Positions 18,121 through 26,881 of a stretch of DNA of 64,000 nt are shown here, piece after piece. Under the pieces are notes generated by a model. That model was not told the DNA's origin and did not search any database. It was given only the letters and a program-made list of their open reading frames with translations. The translations under genes and the position numbers were made by a program. This DNA comes from Pseudomonas bijieensis. GTDB taxonomy: Bacteria; Pseudomonadota; Gammaproteobacteria; Pseudomonadales; Pseudomonadaceae. Position 1 is the stretch's first letter. Each line of letters begins with the position of its first letter. Where the stretch lies: positions 5,331,501 to 5,395,500 of the forward strand of contig NZ_CP048810.1 in the NCBI RefSeq assembly GCF_013347965.1, written 5' to 3'.

Positions 18121-18756
18121 ATGGAACTCTATACCTACTACCGTTCCACCTCGTCCTACCGGGTGCGCATTGCGCTGGCGCTCAAGGGCCTGGATTACCA
18201 GGCCTTGCCAGTCAACCTGATCGCCGCGCCGGGGGGCGAGCATCGCCAGCCGGCCTACCTGGCGATCAACCCCCAGGGCCGGGTGCCGGCGCTGCGTACC
18301 GATGAAGGCGCGTTGCTGGTGCAATCGCCCGCCATCATCGAATATCTGGAGGAGCGTTATCCACAGGTGCCGCTGCTCAGCGCCGACCTGGCGGTTCGGG
18401 CCCATGAGCGCGGTGTGGCGGCGCTGATCGGTTGCGATATTCACCCCCTGCACAACGTCAGCGTGCTCAACAGATTGCGCCAGTGGGGCCACGATGAAAC
18501 CCAGGTGACGGAATGGATCGGGCACTGGATCAGCCAGGGGCTGGCGGCGGTGGAGCAGTTGATTGGCGATGACGGCTATTGTTTCGATGCAGAGCCGGGG
18601 TTGGCGGACGTGTTCCTGATTCCGCAGTTGTACGCGGCCGAGCGTTTCAATGTGTCCTTGCAGGCGTATCCGCGGATCCGTCGCGTGGCGGCGTTGGCGG
18701 CTGCGCATAGGGCGTTCCAACAGGCGCATCCGGCGAATCAACCCGATACACCTTGA
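18121..18756 (+). CDS. maiA: Maleylacetoacetate isomerase (zeta-class GST)
   Basis: Glutathione-dependent isomerisation of maleylacetoacetate to fumarylacetoacetate. 211 residues, with an N-terminal thioredoxin-like domain starting MELYTYYRSTSSYRVRIALA, the NPQGRVPAL cis-Pro loop (about 50-58) and QSPAIIEYLEERYP (about 68-81). The C-terminal helical domain has CDIHPLHNVSVL (about 108-119), conserved in this class. Also called hmgC. Last gene of the operon. Confidence 0.95.
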   Translation: MELYTYYRSTSSYRVRIALALKGLDYQALPVNLIAAPGGEHRQPAYLAINPQGRVPALRTDEGALLVQSPAIIEYLEERYPQVPLLSADLAVRAHERGVAALIGCDIHPLHNVSVLNRLRQWGHDETQVTEWIGHWISQGLAAVEQLIGDDGYCFDAEPGLADVFLIPQLYAAERFNVSLQAYPRIRRVAALAAAHRAFQQAHPANQPDTP

Positions 18757-18763
18757 TCCTTCC

Positions 18764-18922
18764 TGTGGGAGCGAGCCTACTCGTGATAGCGGTGGGTCAG
18801 CCCCAATGATGTTGGCGCTGCTTGCCTCATCGCGAGCAGGCTCGCTCCCACATGTGGTCTGCGGTGAACATCGAGCCTGAGTTCGATGCGATCAACTGTG
18901 TGCGAGCTTGCTCGCGATAGCG
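18764..18922. repeat. REP doublet plus a third degenerate REP
   Basis: Two REPs in inverted orientation (18764-18854) are followed by a third partial unit, GTGCGAGCTTGCTCGCGATAG, at about 18899-18922. They fill the gap between the convergent maiA and SirB1-like genes. Confidence 0.85.
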
Positions 18923-18960
18923 ATTCAACCAGCAACCTGAATCTGCACGCCTGCAACCGC

Positions 18961-19764
18961 TCAATGCACAACCGAATTCGGTGGCAAATGCCCCAGCCGC
19001 TCCGTCAGCCGGATCCGCTGGATCGGGTCGTCGCTGAGCATCAGCGCATGTTCCAGGTCGAAGCGTTCGGCATTCGGACAGTCGAGCCGCTGATACAGGC
19101 TGGCGCGTGCCAGGTAGTCGGCGGCGCTGGCGTTGCCCAGTTCCAGCACCCGTTCGGCGTCGATCAGGGCCGCGATGTAGTCGTCGTTGGCCAGATGCAG
19201 TTGGCGCAGGTTGCGCGACAGGCGCTGGAGCATCTGTATCGGCTCGGCGTTGAGCAGATGCTCGGCCTTGAGCGGCATGTTCGCGCCGTATTGGCGCTGT
19301 AGCAGTTCCCGGCAGTCATTGGGGTATAGCCGGCGGCCACCGCATGGATCGAGCAGATGATCGGCCCCGGGTACTTTCAGCAGGAAATGGCCGGGGAAAT
19401 TGACACCGACCATCGGAATTTCCAGGCCTCGGGCCAACTCCAGGGCAATCAAGCTCAGCGCCAGGGGTTGCCCGCGCTTGCGGGTGAGCACTTGGTTCAG
19501 CAGCGCCGCACGTGGGCGCAGCGGCGTGAAATCGTCCTGAGCGAACCCCAGGTCATTGAGTCGTCGCAACAAAGGTTGACCCAGCTCGCTGACCGGCAAC
19601 ATCGGCAGGCCATGGCTGACCTGTTGTTGCAGCTCCTTGAAATCCTTCAGCAAGGCCGGTACGTCCACATCGCTATCATGTTCGGCAGCGATCCACAGCG
19701 CCGCTTCGAACAGCGCCGGTGGCGAACGGTGCAAACAGTCAAAAAAGGCTTGGCGCGGTTTCAT
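18961..19764 (-). CDS. SirB1/transglutaminase-like protein with TPR-like tail
   Basis: A 267-residue protein of the SirB1 family. The core (about 70-160) has LLNQVLTRKRGQPLALSLIA and VGVNFPGHFLLK followed by LLDPCGGRRL, the family's conserved Gln, His and Asp blocks; the usual Cys is not evident, so it is probably a non-catalytic transglutaminase fold. The last third is helical and repeat-like. The ATG at 19764 is taken, as the upstream codon is TTG. Function unknown. Confidence 0.8.
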   Translation of the reverse strand: MKPRQAFFDCLHRSPPALFEAALWIAAEHDSDVDVPALLKDFKELQQQVSHGLPMLPVSELGQPLLRRLNDLGFAQDDFTPLRPRAALLNQVLTRKRGQPLALSLIALELARGLEIPMVGVNFPGHFLLKVPGADHLLDPCGGRRLYPNDCRELLQRQYGANMPLKAEHLLNAEPIQMLQRLSRNLRQLHLANDDYIAALIDAERVLELGNASAADYLARASLYQRLDCPNAERFDLEHALMLSDDPIQRIRLTERLGHLPPNSVVH

Positions 19765-19950
19765 CAAACTCTCCGGGCTATGCCTCGTTTTAGCCCTGCC
19801 TTGGATTTTCGTCCAGTCTCGGACAGACGCGGTTACAGGTTATGCCGAAAAAGACTGGCAATCCCGGCGGCTTATTCCGGCGTGCTCCAGCAAATTTCGG
19901 CCGCACGCCTATACTGGCGAAACAAACAAAAGTGATTCGGGAGCCTTACG

Positions 19951-20970
19951 ATGTTTGCTCTCATGCAAAGCTCCCGCCTTGAATCGCTGCACCTAAGCGT
20001 AGACCCGACGACCGGGTTGAAGGCGGTGATTGCCATTCATTGCAGCCGTCCCGGGCCCGCCCTGGGGGGCTGTCGTTATCTTGCCTACCCCGACGACGAA
20101 AGTGCCGTGGCTGACGCCGTGCGCCTGGCCCAAGGCATGAGCTATAAGGCGGCGCTGGCTGGCTTGCCTGTGGGCGGCGGGGTCGCGGTAATCATGCGTC
20201 CAGCCCATGTCGAGAGTCGGGCGGCGCTCTTCGAAGCCTTCGGTCGTTGTATCGAGCAATTGGACGGGCGCTACATCACCGCCATCGACAGCGGTACGTC
20301 GGTGGCCGACATGGATTGCATCGCCCAGCAGACTCGCCATGTCACCAGCACCACCGCCTCGGGAGACCCTGCGCCCCACGCGGCAATGGGCGTATTTGCC
20401 GGCATCCGTGCCACCGCCATGGCCCGCCTGGGCAGCGATAATCTCGAAAGCCTGCGGGTGGCGATCCAGGGCTTGGGCAATGTCGGTTATGCCCTGGCCG
20501 AACAGCTGCACGCGGCGGGCGCCGAACTGCTGGTCAGCGACATCGACCCAGGCAAGGTGCAATTGGCGATGGAGCAACTGGGCGCTCATCCGATCGCCAA
20601 CGATGCGTTGCTCAGTACCCCTTGCGACATCCTTGCCCCTTGCGGCCTGGGCGGCGTGCTCAACAGCCACAGCGTGGCGCAACTGCGTTGCTCGGCCGTT
20701 GCCGGCTCGGCCCACAATCAGTTGAGCAACCTGCAAGTGGCCGACCAGTTGGAAAGACGTGGAATCCTCTATGCACCGGACTATGTGATTAACTCCGGCG
20801 GGCTGATCTACGTCGCGTTGAAGCATCGTGGCGAAGAACTGTCGACGATCACCGCGCATTTGTCGAAGATCGGCGCCCGGCTCACGGAAGTCTTCGCTCA
20901 CGCCCAGGCGGAGAAGCGCTCACCGGCCCGGGTGGCCGATGAGCTGGCGGAGCGTTTGTTGTACCGCTGA
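19951..20970 (+). CDS. Leucine/Glu/Phe/Val dehydrogenase-like protein, catalytic Lys replaced
   Basis: A 339-residue amino-acid dehydrogenase of the leucine dehydrogenase type. The substrate-binding Lys is present in GMSYKAALAGLP (about 66-77), but the next block reads VGGGVAVI where the family has GGGKxVI, so the catalytic Lys is a Val here. The NAD domain has VAIQGLGNVGYALAEQL (about 170-186). The substitution questions oxidative deaminase activity. It is divergent from the SirB1-like gene with a 186-bp gap. Confidence 0.85.
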   Translation: MFALMQSSRLESLHLSVDPTTGLKAVIAIHCSRPGPALGGCRYLAYPDDESAVADAVRLAQGMSYKAALAGLPVGGGVAVIMRPAHVESRAALFEAFGRCIEQLDGRYITAIDSGTSVADMDCIAQQTRHVTSTTASGDPAPHAAMGVFAGIRATAMARLGSDNLESLRVAIQGLGNVGYALAEQLHAAGAELLVSDIDPGKVQLAMEQLGAHPIANDALLSTPCDILAPCGLGGVLNSHSVAQLRCSAVAGSAHNQLSNLQVADQLERRGILYAPDYVINSGGLIYVALKHRGEELSTITAHLSKIGARLTEVFAHAQAEKRSPARVADELAERLLYR

Positions 20971-21011
20971 AAATCAAAAGGAAGTAATGGGTAGCAGTGA
21001 AGCAGCCTATC

Positions 21012-21102
21012 TGTGGGAGCAAGGCTTGCCCGCGATGCAGGCGTCGCGACTGTTCAGGCTAACCGAGTCATCGTTCATCGCGAGTAAGCTTTGCTCCCAC
21101 AG
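21012..21102. repeat. REP doublet, diverged
   Basis: Inverted pair starting TGTGGGAGCAAGGCTTGCCC and ending AAGCTTTGCTCCCACA, between the convergent dehydrogenase-like gene and glyA paralogue. Confidence 0.8.
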
Positions 21103-21107
21103 CTGAA

Positions 21108-22346
21108 TCACCTCAACAGATACACCGGAAAGCATTCGCACAAATGCATCACCCGGCGCCGGGTGTTATCCAGGCGCGCGGCGTTGTCCGGTTGTTCCAG
21201 CAGGTCGGCGATCAAGTTCGCCACTTCGGCGCATTCCGCTTCGCCAAAGCCGCGCGTGGTCAATGCCGGCGTGCCGATGCGAATGCCGCTGGTGATCGCC
21301 GGTTTCTGCGGATCATTGGGGATCGCGTTTTTGTTCAGGGTGATGTGGGCACTTTCCAGCAGGGCCTCGGCGTCTTTGCCAGTGATGTTCATCGAGCGCA
21401 GATCGAGCAGGAACATGTGGCAGTCGGTACCACCGGACACTACCCGCAAGCCGCGTCGGGTCAGGACATCGGCCATGACGCGGGCGTTGTCGATCACCCG
21501 CTGCTGGTAATGTTTGAACCCGTCGCCCAAGGCTTCGTTGAACGCCACGGCTTTGGCGGCGATGACGTGCATCAGCGGGCCGCCCTGGTACACCGGGAAA
21601 ATCGTCTTGTCGAGCAGGGCGGCATATTGCGCCTTGGCCAGGATCAAGCCACCGCGCGGGCCGCGCAAGGTCTTGTGGGTGGTGGAGGTGATGAAGTCGG
21701 CGATGCCAACCGGCGACGGGTAGACACCGGCGGCGATCAACCCGGCGTAGTGCGCCATGTCCACCATCAGGTAGGCGCCGATTTCATCGCAGATCTTGCG
21801 AAAGCGCTGGAAGTCGATGGTCCGCGAATAGGCCGAGGCTCCGGCGATGATCATCTTGGGCCGGTGTTCCCTGGCCAGGGCTTCCATCTCTTCGTAGTCG
21901 AGGGTTTCGGTTTCCGTGTCCAGGCCATAGGAAAAGGCCCGGTACATCTTGCCGGAAAAATTCACCGAGGCGCCGTGGGTCAGGTGGCCGCCGTGGGCCA
22001 GGGACATGCCCAGGATCGTATCGCCGGGTTCGAGTACCGCCAGGAACACCGCCTGGTTGGCCTGGGAGCCCGAATGCGGTTGCACGTTGACGTATTCGCA
22101 GTTGAACAGTTTGCGAGCACGTTCGATGGCCAGGTTCTCGACCTCATCGACGACCTTGCAGCCGCCGTAGTAGCGCCTGCCCGGATAACCTTCGGCATAT
22201 TTGTTGGTCAGTACCGAGCCCTGGGCCTGGAGCACTTCTTCGCTGACATAGTTTTCCGAAGCGATCAGCTCCAGGTGGGTTTCCTGGCGATTGCGCTCGC
22301 GGTCGATCAGGCGGGCAATGGCGGGGTCGAAATTTTGCAGGCTCAT
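21108..22346 (-). CDS. glyA: Serine hydroxymethyltransferase paralogue
   Basis: A 412-residue PLP enzyme that interconverts serine and glycine with tetrahydrofolate and can also cleave beta-hydroxy amino acids. The PLP lysine lies in [14 protein letters not shown] (about 225-238) and the N-terminal [12 protein letters not shown] is canonical. The C terminus is slightly shortened relative to E. coli GlyA. It is the last gene of an operon with a threonine-synthase-like enzyme, RidA, an FAD oxidoreductase and a BenE transporter, so this copy probably serves amino-acid catabolism (aldolase role) rather than one-carbon supply. That role is inference. Confidence 0.93.
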   Translation of the reverse strand: MSLQNFDPAIARLIDRERNRQETHLELIASENYVSEEVLQAQGSVLTNKYAEGYPGRRYYGGCKVVDEVENLAIERARKLFNCEYVNVQPHSGSQANQAVFLAVLEPGDTILGMSLAHGGHLTHGASVNFSGKMYRAFSYGLDTETETLDYEEMEALAREHRPKMIIAGASAYSRTIDFQRFRKICDEIGAYLMVDMAHYAGLIAAGVYPSPVGIADFITSTTHKTLRGPRGGLILAKAQYAALLDKTIFPVYQGGPLMHVIAAKAVAFNEALGDGFKHYQQRVIDNARVMADVLTRRGLRVVSGGTDCHMFLLDLRSMNITGKDAEALLESAHITLNKNAIPNDPQKPAITSGIRIGTPALTTRGFGEAECAEVANLIADLLEQPDNAARLDNTRRRVMHLCECFPVYLLR

Positions 22347-22357
22347 GGTGTGATTCC

Positions 22358-23611
22358 TTAGATAAGCGCTTCGGCCGGTGGCGCAGTCACGTGATGCGGC
22401 AACGCTCGTGGATGGCTTTTGGTCGAGCTGGACAGAAAAATGGAGGTGTCTTTCAAACCGCTACCGGTAATCAGGATCACGGCGGTTTGCGCCGTGTCGG
22501 GGTGTGTTTCTGCATACTTGAGCAGGCCGGCGAAGGCGCTGGCGGCGCCGGCTTCTGGAAACACGCCGGTGCTGGCGGCCAATCGGGAGGCGGCGGCGAC
22601 AATGCTCGGGTCGCTGACGCAGATGAACTCACCGCCACTGGCGGTAACCGCGCGCATGGCCTTGAGGCGATCACGTGGCAGCGCCACATTGATGCTGCTG
22701 GCCAGGCTGGTGGGCGGCAGGCGTTCGGTCTTCTGCATCGAGCGGTCGTTGCGCCAGGCGCGGTACATGAAGTTGCTGTGCTCGGCCTGCACGCCGATCA
22801 GGCGTGGAATGCGTTCGATCCAGCCCAATTGCAGCAAGTCGAAAAAGCCCTTGTAGACCGAACCCAGGATGCAGCCGTTGCCGACGGGTACGAACACCAG
22901 ATCCGGTACCTGCCAGTTGAGTTGTTCGCACATTTCGAAGGCGACGGTTTTCTTGCCTTCGCTCATGTACGAGTTGATCCCGGTGGTGCGGTTGTACCAG
23001 CCGTGGTCTTCGCAGGCGTAGAGGCATTGTTCGAAGGCTTCGTCATATTGCCCATCCACCAGCACGATCTCGGCGCCGTAGCCCTGCATCTGCGCAAGCT
23101 TTTCGCGGGGCGCGCTCCTGGGCAGGTAAATGACGTTGTGCAAACCCAGGCTGGCGCTCATCCCGGCCAATGCCGAAGCGGCATTGCCGGTGCTGGCCAC
23201 CGCCACGGTACGCGCACCGGATTGCATGGCGTGGGCCACCGCCAGGGCGCTGGCGCGATCCTTCAACGACCCGGTCGGTTGCCGCGATTCGTCTTTCACG
23301 AAGACTTTGATCCGGGCACCTTTACCGAGCAATTCCGGGCGCGAGTACAGCGGCGTGTTGCCCACCAGTAACGGTGGAATGAATTGCGTCGAGCTCAACG
23401 GCATCAAGCGGTCATAGCGCCACATGCCACGGGCGTGGTCATGGGCCAGGCTGTCCCGGGACCATTCGCGCTTGAGTGTCGGGTAATCGTAAAGCGCGTC
23501 CAGGGCGCCATCGACTTTGCAATGAGGGCAGTAGTAGCTGACCTCATGGGGCTGGTAGCTTCGATCGCAAACCAGGCACTGCAATACATACTCTCTGTAC
23601 GAATTTTTCAT
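22358..23611 (-). CDS. PLP-dependent threonine synthase-like enzyme
   Basis: A 417-residue fold-type II PLP enzyme. The N terminus carries a zinc-ribbon-like pair, CLVCDRSYQ (about 11-19) and [10 protein letters not shown] (about 25-34), as in several threonine synthases. The PLP Lys is in [14 protein letters not shown] (about 110-123), and the phosphate loop [11 protein letters not shown] follows at about 135-145. In this operon a threonine synthase role is unlikely; a beta-elimination or deamination reaction on a hydroxy- or amino-substituted amino acid fits better (inference). ATG at 23611 with GAGGGTGA upstream. Confidence 0.82.
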   Translation of the reverse strand: MKNSYREYVLQCLVCDRSYQPHEVSYYCPHCKVDGALDALYDYPTLKREWSRDSLAHDHARGMWRYDRLMPLSSTQFIPPLLVGNTPLYSRPELLGKGARIKVFVKDESRQPTGSLKDRASALAVAHAMQSGARTVAVASTGNAASALAGMSASLGLHNVIYLPRSAPREKLAQMQGYGAEIVLVDGQYDEAFEQCLYACEDHGWYNRTTGINSYMSEGKKTVAFEMCEQLNWQVPDLVFVPVGNGCILGSVYKGFFDLLQLGWIERIPRLIGVQAEHSNFMYRAWRNDRSMQKTERLPPTSLASSINVALPRDRLKAMRAVTASGGEFICVSDPSIVAAASRLAASTGVFPEAGAASAFAGLLKYAETHPDTAQTAVILITGSGLKDTSIFLSSSTKSHPRALPHHVTAPPAEALI

Positions 23612-23655
23612 GGTCACCCTCTGAAAGTACGCTGTGCTGGTGCTTTCCTTGCCAA

Positions 23656-23681
23656 CGTCGGTCCAGCTCACCGGACCGACG
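23656..23681. other. Intra-operon hairpin
   Basis: CGTCGGTCC and GGACCGACG pair exactly across 8 nt in the 94-bp gap between ridA and the threonine-synthase-like gene. No T-tract follows, so it may stabilise or process the mRNA rather than terminate it. Confidence 0.45.
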
Positions 23682-23705
23682 GGCACTCCGCTGACAGAAG
23701 GTGTT

Positions 23706-24137
23706 TCAAATCACCATGATGGCGTCGATGGCAACCAGGGTATTGCGTGCCAGCGCACTGGCGCCGGCGGTGGTGCGGGCCGGATACGGCTTGGTGAAGT
23801 ACTCTTCCATGACGCGATTGAGGGTCGGGAACTCGCTCAGGTCAGTGATGAATGCCGTGACCTTGACCACGTTCGCCAGGGTGCCACCTGCCGCTTCGGC
23901 CATTTGCACCAGGTTGTCGAGGGTCTGGCGCAGTTGGCCTTCGAAATCCTTGGCCAGCACTTCGTTGTTCAGCGCCGAGACCGGGGTTTGTGCCGACAGG
24001 TAGATGGTCTGCCCGTGATTGACCTTGATGCCTTGGGAATAAGTGCCCAGCGGCAGTGGCGCCTTGTCGGTGAAGATCACGTTTTCTTCGCCCAGGAAAG
24101 GTTTGGCGGCGGGCTGGATTTGAGCGGTGGTTTGCAT
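23706..24137 (-). CDS. RidA-family enamine/imine deaminase
   Basis: A 143-residue YjgF/RidA protein. It has the substrate Arg in KPYPARTTAGASAL (about 118-131), and the early block PLPLGTYSQGIKV (about 27-39). RidA proteins hydrolyse reactive 2-aminoacrylate-type imines released by PLP or flavin enzymes. Both kinds of enzyme are encoded on either side, so the imine made by the FAD oxidoreductase is a natural substrate. Confidence 0.92.
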   Translation of the reverse strand: MQTTAQIQPAAKPFLGEENVIFTDKAPLPLGTYSQGIKVNHGQTIYLSAQTPVSALNNEVLAKDFEGQLRQTLDNLVQMAEAAGGTLANVVKVTAFITDLSEFPTLNRVMEEYFTKPYPARTTAGASALARNTLVAIDAIMVI

Positions 24138-24164
24138 GGTGACGTTCCTTGTTAAGTGGATGGG

Positions 24165-25337
24165 TTAGTGCAAATCGGCAACCTGCTTGACGGCCAGGCT
24201 GGAAAATTCCTCGTCGCGGCAACGGGCCGGAGAAAAGTGCTGGTAGTTGAGTTGCAGCGCCGCCAGGTCATCCGGCATGGCGATGCCCAGCGCCGCATGG
24301 CTGCACAGGCGTGCAATGGCGGGGGCTGCCTGGATGCCGTAGCCACCGAGGGCTGCGAGCCAGATAAAACTCTCTTGCTGTGGGTCTTGGCCGAGCACCG
24401 GCGAGCGGTCGGCGACGAAGGTGCGCAGGCCTGCCCATTTATTGATGATCGAGCGCGGGCGCAGGCGCGTGGTGTTTTGCAGACGATCCATGGTGATGGC
24501 CAGGTCAAGCTCTTCCGGTAGTGCGTCACAGGGCAGCGAAGGGCTTTCATCGCACGGGGAGACGATCAGTCGCCCGGCTTCGGGCTTGATGAAAATGTCC
24601 TCGTCCACCGTCCCCAGGTAGGGCGTGTGGTGCACATCGCATTGTGGATCGACCGCCAGCACGGTGCGCCGCAACGGGCGGACACCGACCTTGGGCACGC
24701 CGCAGCGCTCGGCGAGTTCATCGGCCCAGGCCCCGGCGGCGTTGACCACGATGGCGGCTTGCAGTTGTTGGCCATCCTGGGTGTGCAAGCGCCAGTGCCC
24801 ATCGCGATATTCGCCACGCGGCACTTGGGTCTCACGCTTGATCACCCCTCCGCGGGCACGCAGCCCACCGAGGTAGGCACCGTGGATGCCATGTACGTCC
24901 AGGTCGAAGGCGCTGGGCTCGTAGATCCCTGCACTCCAGGCGCCTTCGGCGAGGTAGGGGACCAGTTCCAGCACTTGCTTGTCGTCGAGCAGCTCGGCCG
25001 TGGGCACTTGCCCCAGTACGGCGCTGAAACGCGCTTTGAGTTTGTCCACCCGAGCCGCCTGGGCCACGATCAGCGCGCCCCGTGGAGCCCATAGCGGATA
25101 TTCGGCCAGGCCCTCGGGCGGGTTTTCGAAGAAGTTGCGGGATGCGCAGGTCAGTGAGCGGATCTGTTGGTTGCCGTAGCTTTCCATCGAGATCGCGGCT
25201 GAACGCCCCGTGGTGTGATAGGCCAGTTGCTGTTCCTGTTCGAGCAGGCAGACACTGCCATGGGCCGCCAATTCATAAGCGACAGACACGCCGGCGATGC
25301 CGCCACCGATCACAATGAAGTCGTAACGAGCGGTCAT
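24165..25337 (-). CDS. FAD-dependent amino-acid/amine oxidoreductase (DAO family)
   Basis: A 390-residue flavoprotein of the D-amino-acid oxidase/glycine oxidase/sarcosine oxidase superfamily. The FAD Rossmann motif is IVIGGGIAGVSVAYELA (about 8-24), with an acidic strand end LLEQE. The C-terminal FAD-contacting segment is WLAALGGYGIQAAPAIA (about 333-349). It would oxidise an amine or amino acid to an imine. The stop overlaps the preceding... in transcription order its ATG overlaps the BenE stop by 4 bp (ATGA), showing coupling. Confidence 0.88.
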   Translation of the reverse strand: MTARYDFIVIGGGIAGVSVAYELAAHGSVCLLEQEQQLAYHTTGRSAAISMESYGNQQIRSLTCASRNFFENPPEGLAEYPLWAPRGALIVAQAARVDKLKARFSAVLGQVPTAELLDDKQVLELVPYLAEGAWSAGIYEPSAFDLDVHGIHGAYLGGLRARGGVIKRETQVPRGEYRDGHWRLHTQDGQQLQAAIVVNAAGAWADELAERCGVPKVGVRPLRRTVLAVDPQCDVHHTPYLGTVDEDIFIKPEAGRLIVSPCDESPSLPCDALPEELDLAITMDRLQNTTRLRPRSIINKWAGLRTFVADRSPVLGQDPQQESFIWLAALGGYGIQAAPAIARLCSHAALGIAMPDDLAALQLNYQHFSPARCRDEEFSSLAVKQVADLH

Positions 25338-26539
25338 GGTCGGCTGCCCTCGGCGATAACGGCGGCTTTGCTTTCGCGGGTGTAAGTCAGAACGAAGTGC
25401 GCCACGAGGCCGAAGATCAACCCCCAGAATGCGGCGGCCAGGCCCAGGAAACTCATGCCCGAAGCCGTCACCAGGAAGGTGATCAAGGCAGCTTCACGTT
25501 GCTTCTCGTCAGCCATGGCGCCGCTCAGCCCGGCACTGATCGCGCCAAACAAGGCGAGGCCGGCGAGGGATGCGATCAATTCTTTCGGCAGGGCGGAGAA
25601 CACCGAGGCCAGGGTGGCGCCAAAGGTGCCCATCAGAATGTAGAACACCCCGCAGGCAATCCCGGCCATGTAGCGTTTGTCGCGGTCCTCGTGGGCTTCG
25701 CGGCCGGTGCAGATCGCTGCGGTAATGGCCGCCAGGTTAAAGCCGTGGGAGCCGAATGGAGCCATCAGCACCGAGCCAATCGCAGTGACGGAGATGATCG
25801 AGCGCGCTGGCGTGTTGTAGCCCGAGGTGCGCAACACCGCCATGCCAGGCACGTACTGGCCGGTCAAGGTCACCAACGCCAGGGGCAGGCCGATGTTGAT
25901 GATTGCGTGCCAGTTCCATTCAGGGGCGATGAAGACCGGCTGGGCCACGGCAATGGTGATCGAGCTGCTGTTGAGTTCACCGAACGAGGCGGCCACCGCG
26001 CAACCGACGATCAATACCGACAGGATCGCGTAGCGTGGCGAAAAGCGCTTGAAGACCAGGTATGCCGCGATCATCGCCAGCACCAATGCCGGCTGCAGCT
26101 TGATCGACGTGAACAGTTCGGCGCCAAAGCGGAACAGGATGCCGGCGAGCATGGCGGCGGCAATGGCCTTGGGCAGGCGACTCATCAGCTTGTCGAACGC
26201 CCCGGACAGACCGACCAGCGCGATGATCACCGACGCCACCACATAGGCCCCGATGGCTTGGGGCAGGGTCACGGTGGGCAGCATCGACACCAGCAACGCC
26301 GCCCCGGGTGTCGACCACGCGGTGATGACTGGAACACGCAGGCGCCAGCTCAGGAACAGGCCGGTAATCCCGCTGCCGATGGAAATGGCCCAGATCCATG
26401 AAGACACCACGTCGTTGGGCAGGTGCGCTTCCTTGGCTGCCTGGAACACGATGATGAGCGGGCCGGCGTAGGAGATGATCACGGCGATGAAGCCCGCAAT
26501 CACCGCTGAGAGGGATAGATCCTTTCTGAGTGTGTCCAT
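25334..26539 (-). CDS. BenE-family transporter (benzoate/H+ symporter-like)
   Basis: A 401-residue inner-membrane protein with about 11-12 hydrophobic segments. Family blocks include AGPLIIVFQAAKEAHL (about 26-41), VITAWSTPGAALLVSM (about 71-86) and GSHGFNLAAITAAICTG (about 258-274). The founding member carries benzoate, but in this operon of amino-acid-handling enzymes the substrate is more likely the amino compound that the operon degrades. First gene of the operon, divergent from the MocR regulator. Confidence 0.88.
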   Translation of the reverse strand: MDTLRKDLSLSAVIAGFIAVIISYAGPLIIVFQAAKEAHLPNDVVSSWIWAISIGSGITGLFLSWRLRVPVITAWSTPGAALLVSMLPTVTLPQAIGAYVVASVIIALVGLSGAFDKLMSRLPKAIAAAMLAGILFRFGAELFTSIKLQPALVLAMIAAYLVFKRFSPRYAILSVLIVGCAVAASFGELNSSSITIAVAQPVFIAPEWNWHAIINIGLPLALVTLTGQYVPGMAVLRTSGYNTPARSIISVTAIGSVLMAPFGSHGFNLAAITAAICTGREAHEDRDKRYMAGIACGVFYILMGTFGATLASVFSALPKELIASLAGLALFGAISAGLSGAMADEKQREAALITFLVTASGMSFLGLAAAFWGLIFGLVAHFVLTYTRESKAAVIAEGSRP

Positions 26540-26579
26540 GATGTCTCGACTTGGCGCGACAGGAGCGCGCGGTGGATGA

Positions 26580-26793
26580 TTGAGTCGATTGCTTCGATTC
26601 GAGATCAGTGTATTTGAATGGATTGAGTTGATTCAATAGGGGGCGGGATTGTTACGAGATATTTTTCTGCTATTACGGGCTGTTTTTGGTTTTATTTTTG
26701 ATTAACTATTTGATTTTTATAAATATTATTGCTCGTAAAAATTTCTTAACGTCGCGTTGAAAAAGCATTCAATAATCGAATCAATCGACTCAA
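26580..26793. promoter_or_regulatory. Divergent promoter region with a 12-bp inverted operator pair
   Basis: TTGAGTCGATTG (26580-26591) near the BenE start is the exact reverse complement of CAATCGACTCAA (26782-26793) near the MocR start. Diverged copies (GATTGAGTTGATTCAAT at 26621-26637; AATCGAATCAATCG around 26774-26787; GTTGATTGTGTCGA around 26797-26810) lie close by. The 342-bp gap is very AT-rich. MocR regulators bind repeated half-sites, so these are its likely sites. Confidence 0.6.
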
Positions 26794-26881
26794 TGTGTTG
26801 ATTGTGTCGAATTATTAGTTGCCTAACCTCCATGTGATATGCTCGGATATTCATCATTTCTACGATGGGCAGTGATCATTC

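Noticed and set aside
15600..18122. Antisense open frame of 840 codons over hmgA-fahA
   Set aside because: It is the mirror of two certain genes; high GC at third positions keeps the opposite strand open. The translation is low-complexity and has no family resemblance.
22358..23611. Housekeeping threonine synthase
   Set aside because: It lies in a catabolic-looking operon with RidA and an amine oxidase and away from hom; only fold and zinc ribbon are shared.
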